Source: Clostridiales bacterium (GTDB taxonomy: Bacteria; Bacillota; Clostridia; Christensenellales; JAISNN01). Taken from it: 8,411 nt of DNA. Positions 1 through 5,524 of this stretch are shown one piece after another. The stretch lies in contig JAISQX010000157.1 of NCBI GenBank assembly GCA_031273965.1, positions 1-8,411 on the forward strand, written 5' to 3'. The translations under genes were made by a program, and so were the position numbers. The notes under the pieces were generated by a model. The model saw only the letters and a list, made by a program, of their open reading frames with translations. It was not told where the DNA came from and did no database searches. Each line of letters starts with the position of its first letter. Within the stretch, counting starts at the first letter, position 1.

Positions 1-1131
1 GGCGCTACAAGTTGTTATGTCACGGATAATGCCGATATAATAATCTATCGCGACGCGTTAAAGATAATCGGCAAAAAAGTCTTGAATATAATCCGTAATC
101 TAAAAGAATTTGCGCTAAAATATAAAGCCTTGCCGACACTGGGTTTTACTCACCTTCAGCCGGCGCAATTGACCACGGTGGGAAAGCGCGCCGCGCTTTG
201 GGCGTATGATCTTCTTCTTGATTATGAGGATATAGAGCACGCGGTTTCGGGCTTTAGGCTTCGCGGGGTAAAGGGTACTACCGGAACGCAGGCGTCTTTT
301 CTTTCACTTTTTGACGGGGACGACGATAAGGTTGCGGAGTTAGAGCGGCTTGTCGTAGGCAAAATGGGCTTTTCGGCGGCTTTTTCCGTGACAGGGCAGA
401 CTTATTCGAGAAAATTTGATTATAAAATACTTGCGCTTTTGTCGCAAGTTGCGCAAAGCGCGTCAAAATTTAGCAACGACATGCGGCTTATGCAGCATAT
501 GAAAGAGATTGAGGAACCGTTTGAAGCTTCGCAGATAGGCAGCTCCGCGATGGCGTACAAGCGCAACCCTATGCGTTGCGAGCGTATAACGTCTCTTTCC
601 AGATTTGTCATGAGCTTGCCGCAGAACGGCGCGTTTACGGCCGGCACGCAATGGCTTGAGCGCACATTGGACGACAGCGCGAACAGGAGAATAGTCATGG
701 GGCAAGCTTTTCTTGCGCTTGACGGGATACTTGAGATTTATCTAAACGTTACCGAGAATATTTGCGTATACGAAAACATAATAAAGAGACATATCAATGC
801 GGAATTACCGTTTATGGCGACGGAAGAGATACTCATGGCATGCGTAAAGGCGGGCGGAAACAGACAGGAGCTTCACGAAAAAATACGCGTGCTATCTATG
901 GAAAGCGCAAAAAATGTAAAAGAAAAGGGCGGCGACAACGATCTTGTCGAGCGCATAAAGGGCGAGAAGCTTTTTGCGCCCGTTCACGGTAAGCTTGACG
1001 AAATACTAAATGCAAAAAACTTTACGGGAAGGGCGGAGAAACAAGTCGAGGAATTTTTCGCCGGGGACGTAGCTCTTCTTTTGGACAGGCATAAGGATGA
1101 ATTGAATTTGAAAGGAAACGTCAAAGTTTAA
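1..1131 (+). CDS. purB: Adenylosuccinate lyase, 5' end missing
   Basis: The frame is open from the first base, so the gene starts upstream; 376 C-terminal residues are present and, for a family of about 475, roughly 100 are missing. PurB splits SAICAR to AICAR plus fumarate, and adenylosuccinate to AMP plus fumarate, in the cytosolic purine pathway. Visible family signatures are GATSCYVTDN at residues 1-10 of the fragment, THLQPAQ at 50-56 (the conserved His) and the fumarase/aspartase-superfamily loop GSSAMAYKRNP at 180-190. The remainder is the helical superfamily core plus the C-terminal domain. The HLGATS-type signature points to the PurB branch shared by eukaryotes and many Clostridia. 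hisH follows after 90 bases without an evident terminator, so cotranscription is possible. No internal damage is seen. Confidence 0.94.
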   Translation, partial: GATSCYVTDNADIIIYRDALKIIGKKVLNIIRNLKEFALKYKALPTLGFTHLQPAQLTTVGKRAALWAYDLLLDYEDIEHAVSGFRLRGVKGTTGTQASFLSLFDGDDDKVAELERLVVGKMGFSAAFSVTGQTYSRKFDYKILALLSQVAQSASKFSNDMRLMQHMKEIEEPFEASQIGSSAMAYKRNPMRCERITSLSRFVMSLPQNGAFTAGTQWLERTLDDSANRRIVMGQAFLALDGILEIYLNVTENICVYENIIKRHINAELPFMATEEILMACVKAGGNRQELHEKIRVLSMESAKNVKEKGGDNDLVERIKGEKLFAPVHGKLDEILNAKNFTGRAEKQVEEFFAGDVALLLDRHKDELNLKGNVKV

Positions 1132-1221
1132 TTGAAGAATTAAGAACGTCGCAGGCAAAAAAAGCGCTTGGGTATCCCGTATATAAATCTTAAGCAATCT
1201 AAGGAAGGAAAGCTATAAATA

Positions 1222-1845
1222 ATGGTAACTATAATAGACTACAATGCAGGCAATCTCACTTCGGTGCGGCGCGCGCTTGATTTTTTGGATATAAAATGCA
1301 AAATTACAAGCGATCCCGACAGCATTGCTAAAGCCGAACGGATAATCTTTCCGGGAGTCGGCAACGCAAAATCGGCTATGCAAAATCTAAAAGGCGGCGT
1401 CGCCGACGCGCTCTATGAAGCGGTCAAAAGAGGAACGCCGTTTTTTGGAATTTGTCTGGGAATGCAGATAATGATGACCCATTCCGACGAAGGCGATACG
1501 GAATGCCTTTCGCTTTTTGACGGCGGGGTCAGACTCATGACGCCCGAGGACAAAAAGCTCAAGATACCGCATATGGGTTGGGACAGCTTGACGTATCAAA
1601 AAAAACATAAGCTTTTTCTCGGCGTCGATCCGCGGTCGGAGTTTTATTTTGTACATTCTTACTATGTGGACCCAAAAAATCCAGACGATTCCGTGGCTCT
1701 TTCGGAGCACGGCATAGTCTTTACGGCGGTGATAGGCAAGGAGAATATGTTTGCCACTCAGTTTCATCCGGAAAAAAGCGGAGAAGCCGGGCTTACGCTC
1801 CTAAAAAATTTTGCGAAATGGGAGGGGGAAGCGCATGCTGAGTAA
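1222..1845 (+). CDS. hisH: Imidazole glycerol phosphate synthase, glutaminase subunit HisH
   Basis: This is a class I glutamine amidotransferase of 207 residues, normal for HisH. It hydrolyses glutamine and passes ammonia to HisF. The start MVTIIDYNAGNLTSV is the standard HisH N-terminus. The oxyanion and nucleophile region reads FPGVGNAKSAM (43-53) and GICLGMQ with Cys78; the other triad members are His182 and Glu184 in ATQFHPEKSG. IPHMGWDSL (115-123) and FVHSYYV (143-149) are HisH-specific motifs that separate it from other amidotransferases. AAGGAAGG at 1201-1208 lies 13 bases before the ATG, somewhat far. The 3' end overlaps hisF, which implies translational coupling and 1:1 synthesis. 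It has no other his neighbours in the window. Confidence 0.95.
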   Translation: MVTIIDYNAGNLTSVRRALDFLDIKCKITSDPDSIAKAERIIFPGVGNAKSAMQNLKGGVADALYEAVKRGTPFFGICLGMQIMMTHSDEGDTECLSLFDGGVRLMTPEDKKLKIPHMGWDSLTYQKKHKLFLGVDPRSEFYFVHSYYVDPKNPDDSVALSEHGIVFTAVIGKENMFATQFHPEKSGEAGLTLLKNFAKWEGEAHAE

Positions 1846-2608
1846 ACGCCTTATTGCCTGCCTCGATATCAGGAACGGAAATCTTGCAAAAAGCGTAAAG
1901 TTTGTCAATACGAAAGAAATCGGGGATCCCGTGGAAGCCGCGGGGCGGTATTATTCGGACGGCGCGGACGAATTAGTCTTTTATGATATCAACGCATCGT
2001 TTGAAAACCGTGATATACTTATAGAAACCGTCAATAGAGTGGCAAATCAGGTTTTTATCCCTTTTTCCGTCGGCGGGGGGCTTAGAACCCTTGACGATTG
2101 CGTAAAGGTAATACTTGCCGGCGCCGAAAAGATACATCTAAATTCCAACGCCGTAAAGAATCCAAAACTTATATCTTTAGTGGCGGAACGATTCGGAAGC
2201 CAATGTATGATACTTTCCGCAGATGTTTTAAGGGTTGAGCGCACGGCGCATATCCTTTCCGGCTTCGAAATCGTTATAAACGGCGGACGCACAAGAACGG
2301 GGCTTGACGCCGTGGAATGGATAAAAAAAGGCGTGGATCTCGGAGCCGGCGAGGTAGTGATAAACGCAATCGATGCGGACGGAACAAGGGAAGGGTACGA
2401 TATAAGGCTAATGAGACTTATAGCCGACGCCGTGCGCGTTCCCGTAGTGGCGTCGGGCGGCGCGGGCACGCCCGAGCACATAAGAGAGGTTTTGACCGAC
2501 GGCGGAGCCGACGCCGCATTGATATCGTCGATGATTCATTACAAAAATTATACGATAAAACAGATAAAAGAGTATTTATCTTTAAGCGGCGTAAAGGTTA
2601 GACGATAA
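1835..2608 (+). CDS. hisF: Imidazole glycerol phosphate synthase, cyclase subunit HisF
   Basis: A TIM-barrel protein of 257 residues that combines PRFAR with ammonia from HisH to make imidazole glycerol phosphate and AICAR. The start at 1835 is chosen because GGAGGGGG at 1821-1828 is well spaced and the product then begins MLSKRLIACLDIRNG, with the catalytic Asp at position 11; an upstream TTG at 1811 would add eight residues. The second catalytic Asp is at 130 (ILSADVLRV). Phosphate-binding loops are FSVGGGLRT (77-85) and VASGGAGT. Some positions differ from textbook HisF: VFYDINASFE after strand 2, and ADVLRV where AIDAKR is usual. These recall the branch of HisF found in some Desulfovibrio-like bacteria (recalled, not searched). 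Both catalytic acids remain, so genuine cyclase activity is likely. It is the last gene of the rightward unit. Confidence 0.95.
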   Translation: MLSKRLIACLDIRNGNLAKSVKFVNTKEIGDPVEAAGRYYSDGADELVFYDINASFENRDILIETVNRVANQVFIPFSVGGGLRTLDDCVKVILAGAEKIHLNSNAVKNPKLISLVAERFGSQCMILSADVLRVERTAHILSGFEIVINGGRTRTGLDAVEWIKKGVDLGAGEVVINAIDADGTREGYDIRLMRLIADAVRVPVVASGGAGTPEHIREVLTDGGADAALISSMIHYKNYTIKQIKEYLSLSGVKVRR

Positions 2609-2664
2609 GAGAGGCGTATATTTTTTTATAGGGCAAAAAAAATGAATATAAAAAAAGCCGACGC

Positions 2665-2694
2665 CTTATTGTAAGACAAAGATAAGTATAAGTC
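2665..2694 (+). repeat. 30-base direct repeat, copy 1
   Basis: Begins CTTATTGTAAGAC and ends GATAAGTATAAGTC. It is identical to the copy at 2731-2760, and the flanks diverge immediately on both sides. Internally CTTAT and ATAAG are complementary, and ATAAGT occurs twice in tandem. The 36 bases to the next copy are unique. A 30/36 repeat-spacer geometry matches CRISPR arrays, but only two copies exist and no cas gene is in the window. Confidence 0.9.
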
Positions 2695-2730
2695 CGGCTG
2701 CCAAAGCATGAGATTTTTTATTTCAATCGT

Positions 2731-2760
2731 CTTATTGTAAGACAAAGATAAGTATAAGTC
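2731..2760 (+). repeat. 30-base direct repeat, copy 2
   Basis: Perfect copy of the repeat at 2665-2694. With the two preceding bases, this copy forms a perfect hairpin GTCTTA-TTG-TAAGAC at 2729-2743; in copy 1 the second base of that stem is C rather than T, which breaks one pair. No third copy occurs at the same period on either side. Confidence 0.9.
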
Positions 2761-2808
2761 ACGTCGCGAAGAAATTTTTTCGGTAAGGTAACGGACGACG
2801 GCTTGATT

Positions 2809-3315
2809 TCACATAAATCTGCATAAAATACAAGAGGCTATTATTCCGACGAAGTTGGCTATGAGAGCGGCGGGAATGGCGTATCGGAGCTTTATTACTT
2901 TGCTTTCCGAAAAATACACCGCGGCGACATAGAACGCCGTATCTGAGCTTCCGACTATTACGCTTGCCGCGCGGGCAATGTAGCTGTCGGGAGTATATTT
3001 TGTATAAATATCCTCCAAAATAAGCAGACTCCCGTTTCCGCTGAACGGACGCAAAAGTATAAGCTCCGTCAACTCCGACGGTATTCCAAAAAAAGCCAGC
3101 GGCTTTTCCAGAATTTTTGTAAGAAAACCGCTAAGACCGCTTATTCTGAATAGACTTACCATTATAAATATGGCAGCAAGATACGGAAAAATTGAATACA
3201 CCAGATGGAGCGCGTCTTTTATGCCCTCTATGAAGCTGTCATATACCCGTATTCTTTTAAACGCCGCGTATATAAAAAGAAAAATAATCAAAAAGGGAAG
3301 TATAAAATTTGCCAT
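2809..3315 (-). CDS. spmB: Spore maturation protein B
   Basis: An integral membrane protein of 168 residues, the usual size for SpmB. Together with SpmA it is needed for full dehydration of the spore core and heat resistance in Bacillus and Clostridium; its exact transport role is unknown. Hydrophobic segments cover about residues 3-19, 36-56 and 143-166. The family motif LRPFSGNGSL (around 88-97) and the following SDTAFYVAAVYF (123-134) are diagnostic of the nucleoside-recognition 'gate' domain of SpmB. The ATG lies one base after the spmA stop, and a GAGAGGT ribosome binding site sits inside the end of spmA, so the two are translationally coupled. The gene ends the leftward operon. Confidence 0.93.
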   Translation of the reverse strand: MANFILPFLIIFLFIYAAFKRIRVYDSFIEGIKDALHLVYSIFPYLAAIFIMVSLFRISGLSGFLTKILEKPLAFFGIPSELTELILLRPFSGNGSLLILEDIYTKYTPDSYIARAASVIVGSSDTAFYVAAVYFSESKVIKLRYAIPAALIANFVGIIASCILCRFM

Positions 3316-3316
3316 T

Positions 3317-3892
3317 TTATACCTCTCTTTTTTTCTTTATCGAAGATATGATTCTTACAATTAAAAAGCCGGTGCCCGCGCTTAGAACCGAAGCTATAAT
3401 ATTCGGCATGAGTATATCCGACGGCGCGGAGCTTCCCGCCGCGGCGCGGAGGGCTATTACGGTGGCGGGGATGAATTGGAGAGATGTTGCGTTTATGACA
3501 AAAAACATTATCATATTCGTTGTCGCGGTTCGTTTGTTTGCGTCGCGGTTCATCTCGCTAACGGCTTTTATGCCGAGAGGCGTAGCCGCTCCGCCCATGC
3601 CAAGAAGATTTGCCGTCATGTTCATGGAAATATACGCTTTTGCCCGGTTATTTTCGTCCTTATACATAAAATCGACGACGGGTTCGAAGAGGGAGACGAT
3701 TTTTTTGTCTAAACCGGTTTTTTCTACTATCTTTAGAATGGCGAGCCAAACCGAGTATATGGCTGTTAGCTTTAGAGAAAGCTCTAACGCGCTCTTGCCG
3801 CCGTCAATCATGATTCCCAATATGGAATCGGGTGAAACGACGGTTAGTATTCCTATCGATATAACCATGATTACCAAAAATAACGCGTTCAT
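3317..3892 (-). CDS. spmA: Spore maturation protein A
   Basis: A membrane protein of 191 residues, typical for SpmA, partner of SpmB in spore core dehydration. It starts with a hydrophobic segment (about 3-20) and has the family motif MNMTANLLGMGGAATPLGIKA (about 90-110, quoted across its central 'gate' domain), followed by hydrophobic helices near 125-150 and 160-180. In Bacillus the operon also contains dacB and is read by sporulation sigma factors; here there is no dacB, and upstream lies a divergent small gene. The ATG at 3892 has only a weak AAGAAT purine stretch before it. I could not identify a convincing sigma-E or sigma-F promoter in the 240 bases upstream. The gene marks the host as a spore former or a descendant of one. 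Confidence 0.93.
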   Translation of the reverse strand: MNALFLVIMVISIGILTVVSPDSILGIMIDGGKSALELSLKLTAIYSVWLAILKIVEKTGLDKKIVSLFEPVVDFMYKDENNRAKAYISMNMTANLLGMGGAATPLGIKAVSEMNRDANKRTATTNMIMFFVINATSLQFIPATVIALRAAAGSSAPSDILMPNIIASVLSAGTGFLIVRIISSIKKKREV

Positions 3893-4079
3893 ATTCTTAT
3901 AAATGCATGGAAAAATAGTTTTATGATTGATTTTTTTGACAAAGAAATTCCGATTGAAATAAAGACGTTAGTTTAAGTGTGTTTTTTTAACGTTATTATA
4001 TCGCTTACAAAAATCTATCCGCTTTTTTTAATTAATAAAAAATTAACATAAGGTTAAAGAAGACTTAATAATGAGATTA

Positions 4080-4085
4080 TATAAT
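4080..4085 (+). promoter_or_regulatory. Possible -10 element for the small gene
   Basis: A perfect TATAAT lies 47 bases upstream of the start at 4133, inside an AT-rich region shared with the divergent spmA. No good -35 box is found at 16-18 bases (AAGAAG at 4057-4062), so the assignment is weak. Confidence 0.35.
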
Positions 4086-4132
4086 AATGACGTAAAGTAA
4101 AAACGGTATTGAAGGAGGGCGGTAAGCAGTAT

Positions 4133-4432
4133 ATGAATACGTTTATAATATTGTTGCTTATGATAGCGAGCAATCAGGCGCCCTCAATCAACGCGGCGGT
4201 CAACATCAACGCCTATCTATACAAAAGCGCGATTGAGCAACGGGCGGCGTCGTCGGAAAATCTGTTAAGCGATTCGGATTGCGGTTCTTGCGAAACGGGA
4301 ATATACGAATACGCGAAGGAGCGCCTGTCAAACTCGGTTGAGAATGTTTATTATGAGCCCGCCGTTCAAAAAAATGTTTTTCATTATGAAAAAATGTGGG
4401 AAAGCCGCTTTTCACTTTTACATAAAAAATAG
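4133..4432 (+). CDS. Small putative membrane-anchored or secreted protein
   Basis: A 99-residue product that I do not recognise. Residues 2-13 are hydrophobic (NTFIILLLMIAS), followed by a polar region; this resembles a short anchor or a weak signal peptide, but no basic residue precedes it. A CGSC pair of cysteines lies at 50-53 and the C-terminal half is charged, with several Tyr and Glu. AAGGAGGG at 4112-4119 is a strong ribosome binding site, though 13 bases from the ATG; a TTG at 4109 is the alternative start but would lie upstream of that site. A TATAAT upstream and a strong hairpin terminator downstream frame it as a single-gene unit, divergent from spmA. The position beside a sporulation operon hints at, but does not prove, a developmental role. 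Confidence 0.5.
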   Translation: MNTFIILLLMIASNQAPSINAAVNINAYLYKSAIEQRAASSENLLSDSDCGSCETGIYEYAKERLSNSVENVYYEPAVQKNVFHYEKMWESRFSLLHKK

Positions 4433-4493
4433 TTGCGTAATACTCTAAAAGTGTCGAACGACATTTTCATAAATTTTCCTTATATTTTATTGG

Positions 4494-4542
4494 CAAAGAG
4501 CCGTTCAAAGATGACAATTTGAACGGCTCTTTGTCGTATTTT
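4494..4542 (+). terminator. Intrinsic terminator after the small gene
   Basis: A perfect 16-bp stem is formed by CAAAGAGCCGTTCAAA (4494-4509) and TTTGAACGGCTCTTTG (4518-4533) around an 8-base loop, followed by TCGTATTTT. The uridine run is broken, but the stem is far longer than chance. The AT-rich flanks would let it work weakly in the opposite direction too. Confidence 0.75.
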
Positions 4543-4678
4543 CCACTTTGTACCCCGTTCGCTTATGTGCGCTTGAGATATCCGACGGATATAAAATGCC
4601 GTCGTTGTTATAAAAATCAAACTAAATTTTTATATTTAGATAAAAGTTATTGTAAAGGAGGGGAGAAGCATGGTATAA
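4534..4678. other. Leader-like non-coding stretch before the repeat array
   Basis: No gene is visible. It contains a 15-bp palindrome ATATCCG-A-CGGATAT (4578-4592) that shares bases with a competing hairpin CGACGG/CCGTCG (4583-4588 and 4599-4604). AAAGGAGGGG at 4654-4663 is an excellent ribosome binding site six bases before an ATG at 4670, but that frame is ATG-GTA-TAA. It therefore looks like the 5' end of a transcription unit whose coding sequence has been lost or replaced by the repeat array. Confidence 0.5.
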
Positions 4679-4832
4679 TTTATAGGAAGTAATTTTTGCC
4701 GAGTCAAAAATTAGAAGCATAAACGCTTCTGCGCGCGAACAAGTACGCGCTACTTCCTATAAATTTGAATCGTCGTCGCCTCGGTCATGGACAAGCGAGC
4801 TTGTCCGCGCCTCTCGGCATCCTAGATTATAG
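4679..4832. repeat. Structured tandem repeat, copy 1 (154 bp)
   Basis: The unit has two modules. Module 1 (4679-4763) is bounded by a perfect 13-bp inverted repeat, TTTATAGGAAGTA and TACTTCCTATAAA. Inside are hairpins TAATTTTTG/CAAAAATTA (loop CCGAGT), AGAAGC/GCTTCT and GCGCG/CGCGC. Module 2 (4764-4832) carries the palindrome GGACAAGCGAGCTTGTCC (4789-4806) and CTCGGC (4813-4818). No credible reading frame runs through it. The multi-stem layout suggests a MITE-like mobile element or a structured RNA. Confidence 0.92.
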
Positions 4833-4985
4833 TTTATAGGAAATGATTTTTGCCGAGTCAAAAATTAGAAGCATAACGCTTCTACGCGCGAACAAGTACG
4901 CGCTACTTCCTATAAATTTGAATCGTCGTCGCCTCGGTCATGGACAAGCGAGCTTGTCCGCGCCACTCGGCTTCCTAGATTATAG
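4833..4985. repeat. Structured tandem repeat, copy 2 (153 bp)
   Basis: Nearly identical to copy 1, one base shorter because of a deletion in the loop of the AGAAGC/GCTTCT hairpin. Other differences sit mostly in loops or keep pairing: for example the A-T to G-T change in the CAAAAATTA stem. The outer inverted repeat is reduced to 10 bp (TTTATAGGAA at 4833-4842 with TTCCTATAAA at 4907-4916). Confidence 0.92.
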
Positions 4986-5018
4986 TTTATAGGAAATGAA
5001 TTTTGCCGAGTCAAAAAT
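4986..5018. repeat. Structured tandem repeat, partial copy 3
   Basis: Thirty-three bases matching the start of copies 1 and 2, ending just after GCCGAGTCAAAAAT. The break leaves intact the GCCGAG that can pair with CTCGGC in module 2 of copy 2, so the array ends on a complete inter-unit hairpin rather than at a random point. Confidence 0.85.
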
Positions 5019-5033
5019 CGGAGGACTGTTATT

Positions 5034-5111
5034 TTGAAGGCGCAAGCGCCAAGTGAAAAGAATTATTTTTTGATAAATCAAAAAAAATATAAAAAAGAGG
5101 TGTTAATATGA
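5034..5111 (+). CDS. Possible 25-residue leader peptide overlapping ridA
   Basis: GGAGGA at 5020-5025 is followed eight bases later by a TTG that opens a 25-codon frame rich in Lys and Gln (begins MKAQAPSEKNYF if read with Met). Its TGA overlaps the ridA start as ATGA, the usual sign of translational coupling. The frame contains the hairpin GGCGC/GCGCC (5039-5050) and the AT palindrome TTTTTTGAT-AA-ATCAAAAAA (5066-5085). The non-ATG start and short length keep this tentative. Confidence 0.3.
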   Translation: MKAQAPSEKNYFLINQKKYKKEVLI

Positions 5112-5482
5112 AAGAAGAAATAAAAAGCAACGGCGCGCCTAAAGCCATAGGGCCGTATTCGCAGGGTATTGCGGCGGGGGATACCGTGTATTTGTCCGGA
5201 CAGATACCGGTTGACCCGAATGACGGAAGTATTCCCGACGGCATAGTATTACAGACGAGGCGGGTCTTTTTGAATATTGCGGCGGTTTTGGGCGAGAAAG
5301 GATTGAATTTTGATAACGTTGTAAAAACCACGGTTTTTATGAAAAACCTCGGAGATTTTTCGGTCATGAACGGTATATACGAAGAATATTTTAAGCCGCC
5401 GTATCCCGCGAGAAGCACCGTGGAAGTCGCGGCTTTACCAAAAGGCGTATTGATAGAAATAGAGGTTACTGCTAAGGCGTAA
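5108..5482 (+). CDS. ridA: RidA family reactive enamine/imine deaminase
   Basis: A 124-residue protein of the RidA/YjgF/UK114 family, standard length. RidA hydrolyses the 2-aminoacrylate and related enamine/imine intermediates released by PLP enzymes, protecting other PLP enzymes in the cytosol; it acts as a homotrimer. Signature elements are GAPKAIGPYSQG (9-20), VYLSGQIPVDP (27-37), VFMKNLGDF (76-84) and YPARSTVEVAALPKG (99-113), with the carboxylate-binding Arg102 and the catalytic-region Glu119, so an active deaminase is expected. GAGGTG at 5097-5102 serves the ATG. It lies between a structured repeat array and an ATPase gene 42 bases downstream in the same direction, so it could share a transcript with the putative defence pair. 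Confidence 0.95.
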   Translation: MKEEIKSNGAPKAIGPYSQGIAAGDTVYLSGQIPVDPNDGSIPDGIVLQTRRVFLNIAAVLGEKGLNFDNVVKTTVFMKNLGDFSVMNGIYEEYFKPPYPARSTVEVAALPKGVLIEIEVTAKA

Positions 5483-5524
5483 GGACGTAATCAAAAATCG
5501 TTACAAGATTAAACGGAGTTATTT

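Larger units (their letters stand above)
2609..2808. other. Convergent intergenic region, hisF to spmB
   Basis: This stretch separates two convergent genes and contains no plausible reading frame. It holds a pair of 30-base direct repeats. AAGCCGACG (2655-2663) and CGACGGCTT (2797-2805) form a distant 9-bp inverted pair with one mismatch that encloses both repeats. No classical GC stem plus T-run terminator was found for either flanking gene. The AT-rich palindrome at 2767-2782 (one G-T pair) is the nearest thing to a hairpin with a T tract. Confidence 0.6.

Noticed and set aside
2317..2601. Arg/Lys-rich frame inside hisF
   Set aside because: It is a shifted shadow of hisF with low-complexity basic composition.
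2665..2760. Annotating the 30-base repeat pair as a CRISPR array
   Set aside because: Two repeats and one spacer without cas genes, leader or a typical repeat end are insufficient; kept as direct repeats.
3309..3902. Long open frame on the + strand opposite spmA
   Set aside because: It is fully antisense to spmA, whose product matches the SpmA family motif by motif; the + strand product has no recognisable features.
3893..4060. Sporulation sigma-E or sigma-A promoter for spmA (TTGTCA with downstream CATAAAAC or ACTATT on the minus strand)
   Set aside because: Spacing is wrong for sigma-E and the -10 match is only 3 of 6 for sigma-A.
5029..5418. Minus-strand frame across ridA
   Set aside because: It overlaps a full-length RidA with all signature residues and has no ribosome binding site.
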